Assembly: GCA_036674765.1 (NCBI GenBank)
Contig: JARVKI010000031.1
Location: 1-64,000 of the forward strand
Direction: 5' to 3'
DNA: 64,000 nt
Origin: Seiridium cupressi
Lineage: Eukaryota > Ascomycota > Sordariomycetes > Amphisphaeriales > Sporocadaceae
Shown here: piece after piece, positions 56,260 to 64,000 of the stretch
Numbering within the stretch: the first letter of the stretch is position 1
Layout: the number at the start of each line of letters is the position of its first letter
Position numbers and translations under genes: made by a program
Notes under the pieces: model-generated
Databases searched by the model: none
The model's input: the letters and a program-made list of their open reading frames with translations, nothing else
Told to the model about the DNA's origin: nothing

Positions 56260-58413
56260 ATGTCTCAATTATTCGATAACGTCACTGTTATTTTCGACTC
56301 AATCCCTGATGGCCGTTCGATTATGTCGCTCATCTACCCTCCCAGCTATGGCAAGTCTACGAAAATGGCATGCCACATTGCTGCAAAATTCAGCAAACGC
56401 CACGCCTCAAAGGTCACGCTATGCGTGCAACGAAAGCTTCGTGATGCTCAGCGTCACGCGTCCTACGTGTCTTCGTTCAACATCGAAGGCCAACTTATGA
56501 AGGACAAGGTCGACTGCCTCGATAACGACTGGAAAACCGTCGTAGGCACACCTATTATTTTGAGATACATGACTTATGGTTCATTCTGCGGACTGCTGTC
56601 AGAACACCCCAACGTTTTGAAGCAAGAGGTATGCCATATAATCTTTGATGATGCGCATCGTCAGTCTCTTGATAAAGAGCTTGCATGGGCTTGTCTCACG
56701 TCTGGGACCCACGAGTACGGCAACTGCATCATGCTGATAAGCTGTGTCCAAACCCAAGATTATGAAGCTTTGACAAAGGACATGGACATCCAGTGGGCGG
56801 TGCTCAGCTCGGAATTGTTCAGCCAAAAGACCCATTCTCTGTCCTTGTTGGAAGGAGTGGATAATGCACCCAACGAATTCGAAGAATTCGCAATGAAAAC
56901 ACTTGACGAGATTTACGTCCGAACCCCTCATACCTTTGCCATGGTGTTCCTTGAAACGGCACTTGAAGTGCGTCAGTTCGCAGAGCTGTTCAAGGAGCAC
57001 AAGAAGGATATAGAGATTCTTCTACGCCTTCCTGGAAAGCAATTTGAATCATTCTACCGAGCCAACGAAGCGAGGGGAACCCTCCTTTTGGCAGTCTCCC
57101 ACTTTGGGTCGCGTGTTCCTGTGGATGGTGTCCAGCACGTCCTTATAGGCGGCACCCGCCAGCTGATGGTATTCGATGAGACGATTGCGAAGGACGTCGC
57201 TTCGCACGTGCCCTTAACCAAGGGTGAGATCGAGTTTCTGGAGTCTCATGCCCCGCAGGGCGAAGCCCACATCTACATGACGAAGCCTCAGTACGACCAA
57301 GCGGGAGACGGTTTCACCTCAGAGTTTAAGCTCGAGTCATGCTGCGAATACTACCTCAAGGCAATGGATCTGTTCGATTCCAAGAAATTTTTTCCATTCC
57401 CAGGAAAGCCCAACAGAAGCATGCCGCTTTCGCACTTTCACAAATCCGAGCATATCGTTTGGGCAATTGATCAGCTGGTCACCGTCGGGATGGCCGTCAT
57501 GGAAGACAAAATGCTCGTTCACACGACCGAGGGGCGTGAAACCGTCCGGCTCATGTACCACTGCCAGCTGGATTTCTTTGCGGCACGTTTCGCCGTTGCC
57601 ATATCTAAAGACGATGACCTCGCAGATCGCAGTCCTCACCTCAGGAAAGTAGCGGCAATGGCTCTCCTCCCAGTAGCTCTTGTCCCTGGGCCAGACGGTC
57701 ACGAGGCGTTGAGAAGACGCGTTGCATACTCCATAGCCTTCGATTACAAATACCAAGCCCCTGGCTGGGACGTCCTTGCCTCATCTGATGTAGAATTATC
57801 CGGTCCCAATAATCTGGGTGATTCGATGACCAGAGTCATTCTGAACTTGGAGCATCGGCAAAAGCCGAATTTCTCCAGTGCGGAAACCGGCATCTATTTT
57901 TTGCCATTCATGGCCAGGAATTGGAATCGGATTCTCCGGCTTGTGCTCGGCGATGATGTGGACCGCTGCGTGTCGGACGAGAGCGCAATATACGACTTCA
58001 GAGCAGATGACAACCTAAGAGGCTGGACGGCATTTTGTGATTATGTGTTTGCTCGTTGCTATTCGGCCGCCTATATACACAATGTTGTCTGCATTGAGAG
58101 CAGCGTTGACGGCAAAGACTACAAGGCGACGGACATTTGTAGCGGCCTTGAAGTACTTATTGGCCAGGAATCCATGGTAGACATTCGTGCGTTCATAGAT
58201 CAGCAGAGGGAAAGCGGTCTACGTTCAAATCAGTCTGCATGGCTGATCTATTCGCAAGTCAGAAAGTCCAAGGCCGGCGACTTCATTGTATCTGACCTGA
58301 CAATGGTATTTAATGATGTTATGGTGAACATCTTTAAACCAAAGCGCATCAGGACCTGGGATAGCCTGATTGGTTCACCATTTAAGAAACAGATACAGAT
58401 GGAAAATGAATGA
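56260..58413 (+). CDS. DEAH/RHA helicase-like protein with degenerate catalytic motifs
   Basis: Intronless, 717 residues. It follows the order of a DEAH-type RNA helicase. A P-loop-like PPSYGKST (27-34) retains Gly-Lys-Ser-Thr. Motif Ib/Ic-like TPIILRYMTYG lies at 97-107. DDAHRQSLDKELAW (130-143) stands where active enzymes have DEAHERS. Motif III is LISC instead of SAT. RecA2 has VSHFGSRVPVDGVQHVLIGG (279-298), aligning with the ETSLTIDGV-type motif V. The motif VI position (LTKGEIEFLESHA) has no GR-x-GR. A winged-helix/HA2-like part follows (WAIDQLVTVGMAVMEDKMLVHTTEGRE). With Glu to Asp in motif II and no arginine fingers, catalysis is doubtful, although the long intact frame argues for a selected function. 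It may be an RNA-binding regulator or scaffold; this is inference. No further family is recognised in the last 250 residues. Confidence 0.75.
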   Translation: MSQLFDNVTVIFDSIPDGRSIMSLIYPPSYGKSTKMACHIAAKFSKRHASKVTLCVQRKLRDAQRHASYVSSFNIEGQLMKDKVDCLDNDWKTVVGTPIILRYMTYGSFCGLLSEHPNVLKQEVCHIIFDDAHRQSLDKELAWACLTSGTHEYGNCIMLISCVQTQDYEALTKDMDIQWAVLSSELFSQKTHSLSLLEGVDNAPNEFEEFAMKTLDEIYVRTPHTFAMVFLETALEVRQFAELFKEHKKDIEILLRLPGKQFESFYRANEARGTLLLAVSHFGSRVPVDGVQHVLIGGTRQLMVFDETIAKDVASHVPLTKGEIEFLESHAPQGEAHIYMTKPQYDQAGDGFTSEFKLESCCEYYLKAMDLFDSKKFFPFPGKPNRSMPLSHFHKSEHIVWAIDQLVTVGMAVMEDKMLVHTTEGRETVRLMYHCQLDFFAARFAVAISKDDDLADRSPHLRKVAAMALLPVALVPGPDGHEALRRRVAYSIAFDYKYQAPGWDVLASSDVELSGPNNLGDSMTRVILNLEHRQKPNFSSAETGIYFLPFMARNWNRILRLVLGDDVDRCVSDESAIYDFRADDNLRGWTAFCDYVFARCYSAAYIHNVVCIESSVDGKDYKATDICSGLEVLIGQESMVDIRAFIDQQRESGLRSNQSAWLIYSQVRKSKAGDFIVSDLTMVFNDVMVNIFKPKRIRTWDSLIGSPFKKQIQMENE

Positions 58414-59554
58414 TCAGGGGGCGAGACGGGGAGATGTGATCAGACTGGTCAGTACCACCCGAAGGAGTTTGTATATTCTAGTGTAATATTGACGGGAAAC
58501 CACGGACGAGGGACGCCAAAAGCGGCCGACCTGTGAATCCCTAGCACACCTGTGTTCGCACCATAAATAAGAGGGCATTTTCCTTACGTGACACTAGCCA
58601 TAATGTATCGCAAGGTTCGAGATGACCACGTTACAATATATCCGCTCCATTCTGCCTCCGATGGGTGTACTTGTGGCTGCGATGATTAATATCTACCCCC
58701 GACATTCAAGCCACCCACAACAGTATCGATGTTTCCCATCTTGCATCCATGCCAAAAGACTCTCTACTTGCCATGTTGTTCTCGAGTTCTTGACATGGGA
58801 ATATCTCGGCCGATGTCATCGGCGTATAATCATTGTCCGCAGAGGCGGTTGACACCAATGTGAACTCGCAGGTGTGCAGCCAAAGAGGTCCGACCAGAAG
58901 GGTCGCCAACCGCAGATTAAAACCTCGCCGGAGAGGGACATAAGTACTCCCGGTCTGAAAGATCAACAATAATCATCTGCTTCTCTCGTGAACTGAGTAT
59001 CCCTTATGGTATCTTGTGGTTAAGTGATTTATTGAGAAATCGAGGGTAGACAAGACTGGGCAGCGTTGGGGAAGGCTGAATTTCTTCCAAACGGAAGCGT
59101 GCCGGAAGAGAACACGATCAAGAAAGAACCCACGTCTTTGATCATTACTCCTCTTGGATGCCATTTACACTTCTCGAATAAGGGACAGTCAAATGTATTG
59201 TTATTATAACCTCGTAAAGTAAATCCCAAGGCGCCGCACACAGGGCTCCAGCCTCAAATCAGTTCCATGCAGTCATCATGTACCCTCCGTAAGTTCCATA
59301 TACCATCCATCCATCCTTTCGATATTGGGTGGGCGACTCCTTCTGGCCTTGTCATGGTCGTCGACACCTCGGGTCCTGTTTACAAAATGGTTAGTTGAGA
59401 CCTCACGGGCATGGGGACAAGGCTTGCTTACCATGATTCAACTATCATTGCAGATGTCATGCAATCAAATGCTGCTGGAACGTTTGCGATTCTTGATCCT
59501 GACCGAATCAAATTTTGCCGACACCTATGCACTGTCCTTGTGCTACCGAATAAC
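58414..59554. other. Spacer between convergent island genes
   Basis: About 1.1 kb between the stops of the helicase-like gene (+) and the unknown gene (-). It contains only short open frames. No repeat or RNA gene was recognised. Confidence 0.5.
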
Positions 59555-60748
59555 TCATGGTGTTTTCACTGGTGTTTTTTGCTGCAGCCTATGGGCTGTT
59601 AACCACATCAGAGAGATCGTCGGGTTCCTCGACGATCGTGATGATGACCCATCTACGTCCGAAAGCCCCGTATCGTCAGGTATTTGAAGGGCTGCTTTGA
59701 GACGTCTTGTATCTTCTTCTGGGTCGAGGTACTCAACTGCGTTGGGGTCAAGTATCGGAAATGTGTCGTCGACGAGGGTATAAATACAAAAGGATTTGGA
59801 TCCGCTTTCTCCAAGCGTTTCGTGATAACCGGGACCGTCTTCGTTCAGGGGAACGACATTTTTACCGTCCTGCCGATATGTAGCATAGCTTTGCATACCG
59901 TCGTTGATAGTGTACACATACACCAATCTGTATTTGCCGTGGCGCAACCTGGTCTTCACGACCCCGTTATCCACTTCATAACATGGGGCATCGAATTCAA
60001 ACTGCCGGAGTTGCTTGAAGGATGACGTACAAGCCCCCTTCGGCGGTTGATATGTGACGGCGATGAAAGTAGGAAATGCGCAGAAACACAGTACCCAGCC
60101 ACCATCAACTGGCATCTCACGGAACTTCGTCCCGATCACGTCGGAAAGTTGCGACTTGCCATCATATTCAACATGGCTGATGTCAACAACTGTTTTCAGG
60201 TCCTGACTCGTCGAACGGTATTCAGACCTGCTGTTGGACTCCACACGAGTCCATGTTTCTTTTTCCACCAAGTGGAAATCTCTATGCTCGAAGATTGATG
60301 ATTGTACAATGCTATGCTTCAGCAAGCCAAAGAGATTCATTTCTTGGTCGTGTTGGCCTTCCAAATTGATTTGAGCGGGCGGAGAAATATCGCGGAGCAG
60401 AATTCCCTTGATAAGGAAATCGCGGTTCGTACTATGCCCAAAATCATGAAGCGCAATGTCGAGTAGTCTGCGTTCAGAGACGACTTCGTCGTCCAGACAA
60501 TAGTATAGCAGTACACGCGCCATGACGATCAACGCGTCCAGTGCAGGACGCGAAACGGCAAGTGCTGCCATTTTTGGAGGTGATAAAACCTGTCGATTAT
60601 TGGCCTCGACCGCCTCATAGAAGGTCTTTCCCATTGTAGGCAGGACCGCAAATTTTCGTGGTGGACGTTGGTACAACAGAATGCGGTAGAAATCTGCCTG
60701 GGTAGGGATATTTCGCATATCAATGTAGTTTTTTGATGGATGAACCAT
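59555..60748 (-). CDS. Protein of unknown function in the accessory island
   Basis: Single frame of 397 residues from the ATG at 60748 (MVHPSKNYIDMRNIP). An upstream in-frame ATG at 60799 lies inside a 23-bp repeat array and would add 17 residues. I do not recognise the family. The N-terminal half looks helical (ALDALIVMARVLLYYCLDDEVVSERRLLDIALHDFGH). The middle is rich in beta-type segments (GGWVLCFCAFPTFIAVTY, GKYRLVYVYTINDG). The end is Asp/Ser-rich. No membrane segment, signal peptide or nucleotide-binding motif is evident. It faces the AT-hook gene divergently across 357 bp, so the two may share a promoter. Codon use and frame integrity favour a real gene. Confidence 0.6.
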   Translation of the reverse strand: MVHPSKNYIDMRNIPTQADFYRILLYQRPPRKFAVLPTMGKTFYEAVEANNRQVLSPPKMAALAVSRPALDALIVMARVLLYYCLDDEVVSERRLLDIALHDFGHSTNRDFLIKGILLRDISPPAQINLEGQHDQEMNLFGLLKHSIVQSSIFEHRDFHLVEKETWTRVESNSRSEYRSTSQDLKTVVDISHVEYDGKSQLSDVIGTKFREMPVDGGWVLCFCAFPTFIAVTYQPPKGACTSSFKQLRQFEFDAPCYEVDNGVVKTRLRHGKYRLVYVYTINDGMQSYATYRQDGKNVVPLNEDGPGYHETLGESGSKSFCIYTLVDDTFPILDPNAVEYLDPEEDTRRLKAALQIPDDTGLSDVDGSSSRSSRNPTISLMWLTAHRLQQKTPVKTP

Positions 60749-60845
60749 GGTGAGGTGTGATGTGAACGATGAAGATGATGTGGTTCGAATGATGAACATG
60801 GTGTGGTTTGAATGATGAAAGTGGTGTGGTGTGAATGATGAAAAT
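60738..60845. repeat. 23-bp tandem repeats at the 5' end of the unknown gene
   Basis: The unit gatgaacatggtgtggtttgaat recurs with starts at 60768, 60791, 60814 and 60837, a period of exactly 23 bp. A looser copy lies at 60739, overlapping the preferred start codon. Because 23 is not a multiple of three, the array is unlikely to be coding. Confidence 0.85.
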
Positions 60846-61105
60846 ATCTGGCAGTTGAAGTGGTTCGTTTGCTGGATAAGCTTGGACGATACATTGATTG
60901 TTCCTTCCTCTTGACCCGCGTTTGCACGTCAAAGCTGTGATTGCCGCATTAACATCGCCCAGCAAGACCCCTACAAATATTTTCCAGCCCAGATACAACA
61001 TCGATCAGGTACTGTCAATTTCTGTCCCAAACAAGAGAGAGAGGGAAAAACATTGATTCATCTTACTGATTTTTTCAATCAAACAGAATCTATATCATCA
61101 ACAAC
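60749..61105. promoter_or_regulatory. Shared divergent promoter of two island genes
   Basis: 357 bp between the starts of the unknown minus-strand gene and the AT-hook gene. The left third is the 23-bp repeat array. A short agagag run lies near 61035-61044. No defined operator was recognised. Confidence 0.5.
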
Positions 61106-62638
61106 ATGACGGATCAAAATACCAACAACGATAATGCAGTTGTAAAGCGCAAGCGTGGACGTCCTTGCAAATCACCGACCTCATCAGGATTGGGAGCAGA
61201 CGAAGAAGATCCTTTCGCGGACTCTGCAGCGTCGTCCGAGAGTAGCCCCGCAAGAAGAGAAAATGCACCAGATCGCTCTGCCAAGTGCCTGCGAACATCT
61301 CTTGCTGGCGAAGAAGACCACCAAGACGATTACGAGGAAGATGAAGATGAAGTGAAGGAGAAGTCTAGTGAGGGTCACCAGGCCTCGGATGCCAAGCTCA
61401 AACCCAGGTCTCGGAAGCGCGGCGGTAAACAGCATCCGGTCTCGCGAAGCGAGCGTAGCGTTTACGCCCGAACGCCAGGTCCAGTCAGCCGGAAGATGGA
61501 ACTCGACACTGTTCCTGAGAAGATGCCTCCGACTTCGGCCGAAGATGTCATGAAAATGATGCCTGTGACACCCAAAGATATATACGGCGGAGAGAATTTC
61601 CGATGGTGGTCCGGAAAGGACGAGGATGATCTACAAAGCGAGGACCATTGGTCCGGCGACGAAGTCGCTCAAGTCGATCATTACATCAAGAATACAGCAG
61701 AGAGACCTCTGTGGAGGATTATGATCCATATTTACGGATGCTTTCCTCGCGATCTGTTCACCTACGGTCTGAAGCATAAGATAGACAATCAGCTGAAAGC
61801 TGCGGGCGGAGATGAGTTCCCGAACCTGAACATTCCGCCAAACATGTGCAAGTCTCTCGCGTCTCTCCTGGCACATCCGATCTGGCGCGCCGATATTTCC
61901 CGTGTGCGATACGCCCTGCAGGTAGCTGTCTGCTATCGTTTCAAGGATCATGTCCTGCCCCTGGGGCCTTTTACGATGCCACGACTTCCGCCGAGGGATG
62001 TGAGTAAGGATACAAGGGATGAAATATTGTGGTTTGCCTGGAAGCACACAGGGCCTGGTTCAGGCGACTGGATGGAAGATCTTTTTGCACAACTCAAGCG
62101 TGTTGTTGGCAAGGCTAGACTGGATGCAGAGACCGAAGAGGAGCGCTGTCTATTTAAGCTGGAAGAAGGAGACGTTGTAAACGTCATCAATGCTCTGGAT
62201 TCAATGTTCCTTTACGGTAGTAGGAGGTGGAAGACCACTGCAGTGTACGAGGAGGATTGCAAGCAACATCGGCTCAAACGAAACAGTCATCCTCCTCGGA
62301 CACAAGAAGACTTTGAAAGTTTCAAGAAAGCATCTTTCCTGGCTGACAAGCGAGACTGCACGATACGATACAGGATGAAGCACGATGACCGTCCACTGAA
62401 GCGCCATTGGTTGGATATCGCCAACGGTGACAGAAGAACACCGAGTGTTGAGTACCTTCTAGATCACAGACGTGTCAGTCTTCAGCAGAAGGAGGTCCTG
62501 CTGGGGTATATCGATGTTACAGATAGACCTCCTGGGTACAGTTTGGCTTCATCCATCTTAAAGGCCTCCTGGCAGGAAAAGGTCAATGTTCCATCAGGAG
62601 AGGGGTTTGAATTGGAAGACCCAATGGCGTTGGATTAA
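61106..62638 (+). CDS. AT-hook-containing protein of unknown function
   Basis: Intronless, 510 residues. A single AT-hook, KRKRGRPCK (14-22, GRP core), predicts binding to the minor groove of AT-rich DNA. Residues 25-150 are disordered, with an acidic cluster (about 70-90: DYEEDEDEVKE) and basic nuclear-localisation-like stretches (KPRSRKRGGKQ). The C-terminal about 330 residues look globular, with many Trp and Tyr: FRWWSGKDEDD, RPLWRIMIHIYGCFPRDLFTYGL, KSLASLLAHPIWRADISRVRYAL and ILWFAWKHTGPGSGDWMEDLF. They match no family known to me. No zinc-binding cysteine pattern or catalytic triad stands out. A chromatin or transcription role is inferred from the AT-hook only. It might target the AT-rich tracts flanking the island. 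Confidence 0.65.
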   Translation: MTDQNTNNDNAVVKRKRGRPCKSPTSSGLGADEEDPFADSAASSESSPARRENAPDRSAKCLRTSLAGEEDHQDDYEEDEDEVKEKSSEGHQASDAKLKPRSRKRGGKQHPVSRSERSVYARTPGPVSRKMELDTVPEKMPPTSAEDVMKMMPVTPKDIYGGENFRWWSGKDEDDLQSEDHWSGDEVAQVDHYIKNTAERPLWRIMIHIYGCFPRDLFTYGLKHKIDNQLKAAGGDEFPNLNIPPNMCKSLASLLAHPIWRADISRVRYALQVAVCYRFKDHVLPLGPFTMPRLPPRDVSKDTRDEILWFAWKHTGPGSGDWMEDLFAQLKRVVGKARLDAETEEERCLFKLEEGDVVNVINALDSMFLYGSRRWKTTAVYEEDCKQHRLKRNSHPPRTQEDFESFKKASFLADKRDCTIRYRMKHDDRPLKRHWLDIANGDRRTPSVEYLLDHRRVSLQQKEVLLGYIDVTDRPPGYSLASSILKASWQEKVNVPSGEGFELEDPMALD

Positions 62639-64000
62639 GACGACGAGTTAGCGATAGCATCACCTTCGGCTGCATTACAGGCATACCGATATAATAAAAA
62701 CCGATAGTGAACTATTATAAATTTGCCATCGGTAAATCATTTAAAAAGAAAAAGAAAGTTTATTGTCACGGGCTGCCCCATGAAGGAGGTGGTCTGTGTG
62801 TTGGTTCATCCTTCTTCGTCTACTTTTTTAATCAAAATATCACCTATACATTCAGCCTTGATACTGAATAAAGCGTGATCCGTGACATAGCTGATATGCC
62901 TGCCTCGTCAACAATGATTAGTATGTTGTAGTGACATTCAGGTCACGGGGCGGGTGGCGGGGCTTTTCTTCTTCTTCTTACGATGGGTCTGTAGACCACA
63001 AGGAGGGATAGATGAATGGATGGAGGGAGGGAGGTGGCAAAGTGATCAAGCAGGGGTATGGCGGCTAGAGATAATAGGGTATTATGGTTATGGATAGAAC
63101 AGCAGCACCACTCCCAAAACCCACGATCATGATCCAAAAATGTGATAATTTCCGTGTAATAATTGATGTTGTGGTCGTCTATCTAACTTGGTCTGTTCCC
63201 GGATCCATAGCCGCCTCTAGTTGCGTTATTCGATCGAATATAGTGCCGAGCTCGGGTTTGATACCGGTGCAGATCGAAGTCACCCACGGTTTGGGGATCT
63301 CTGAGGGGAGAGCCGGGTGGTGCGTAACGATTGTCGGGTTCAGATTCCTGAGTCGAGTGTCGAGGTACGATCCAGAGGGCTTCAGACCGAGCCAATCACT
63401 TGCGATAGTGCTTAGCATTGTGAGCTTTGAAAGAGATGTCATCGGCTTTCTCAAGAGTGTCGGCAATGGCAGCCTTCAGAACCAATAGTGGCCCGTTCTG
63501 CGCGGATAGCTTCTCTAGCTGGGCCAGTATCTCCTGTAGCATGCCAACCGCGCCCCCTGATTCGAGAAGTAAACCAACGGGAGTTGGGAACAAAACGACA
63601 CCCTACCTACGGGACAAGGGAACGAAGACATAAAGCGAAGGTGTAGGCCGTGCTAAGCGAATATTTGGCAATGTCAGCATAAGCACATGAAAACCTGTTG
63701 GATCGAAGTATCGCGGACCAAAGATAAAGAAGTAGTTAGCCTTTATGGCATAGTTTGGCTTCTATGGAATCTGTTTATGTATTTGTACTGTGCCCTGTGG
63801 TACTGTGCCCGGCACTTCCACCTGGTTGGACGAGATCATCATCCTCTGGGAGGATCCAAGGCTGACCCGCTGGTACCCTTCTTCTCATCAAGGCCGCCCT
63901 TCTTGCCTTAGTTGCAGCAGAGCTGCTCCTTGCACTGGGACCTCTAGCGCTCCTTACATGCGTTATATAGGAGTTCGATCTCGGCCCTCGTAAAAGCAAG
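62639..64000. other. Right-hand spacer, no supported gene
   Basis: About 1.4 kb to the window end. AATAAAA follows the AT-hook gene at about 62693, and an AT-richer stretch lies at about 62690-62760. On the minus strand two adjacent open pieces (63396-63593 and 63179-63466) might be one small broken gene, described in the findings. Nothing else is supported. Confidence 0.45.

Noticed and set aside
1..64000. CRISPR arrays, bacterial operons, intact transposases, reverse transcriptases or Starship-type recombinases
   Set aside because: None of the corresponding repeats or protein motifs was seen on either strand; the short tandem arrays lack spacer structure.

Overview
The window is chromosomal DNA of a filamentous ascomycete (Pezizomycotina, most likely a Sordariomycete). 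The evidence is compact genes with short GT-AG introns (mostly about 50-130 nt, with CTAAC/CTGAC-type branch points), long pyrimidine-rich 5' leaders, and a set of single-copy housekeeping genes typical of that group. I found no tRNA, rRNA, CRISPR array or intact transposon.

Layout. 0.2-5.5 kb: complex I subunit NDUFB3 (-), the CCR4-NOT deadenylase POP2/CAF1 (+) and the GID ubiquitin-ligase subunit FYV10/MAEA (-). 8.8-13.4 kb: a Cbf1-type bHLH regulator (+) and eIF5 (+), both with long leaders. 14.5-21 kb, all (-): an Asn/Gly/Trp-rich low-complexity protein with an in-frame TAG, dephospho-CoA kinase, and a VPS9-domain Rab5 GEF. 22.3-27.5 kb: the autophagic lipase ATG15 (+) and alpha-actinin (-). 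29.6-35.2 kb: mitochondrial D-2-hydroxyglutarate/D-lactate dehydrogenase (+), TIM8 (+), ribosomal protein uL23/L25 (-, ten exons) and 25S rRNA methyltransferase BMT2 (+). 37.6-39.1 kb: the methionine-salvage enolase-phosphatase UTR4 (-). 44.6-46.5 kb: a Ran1/Ksp1-like protein kinase (+) behind a gene-free stretch of about 5.5 kb. 47.9-52 kb: a vacuolar amino-acid transporter AVT1 (-) and a small membrane protein (+). 52.3-53.9 kb: a berberine-bridge-like FAD oxidase (-).

From about 54.1 kb the character changes. Very AT-rich tracts with short direct repeats and a frameshifted nitrilase remnant lead into three intronless genes of unknown function at 56.3-62.6 kb. They are a DEAH-helicase-like protein with eroded catalytic motifs, an unrecognised 397-residue protein, and an AT-hook protein. 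Short tandem repeats sit immediately before the start codons of the first two. This looks like an accessory island and is the most likely place for something undescribed.

The core genes are independent housekeeping functions (respiration, mRNA turnover, translation, import, autophagy, cytoskeleton, CoA and methionine salvage) and not a pathway cluster. Exon boundaries were deduced by eye from splice signals and protein-family continuity. They are strongest where reading-frame phases close exactly, as they do for all multi-exon genes except one junction of L25.
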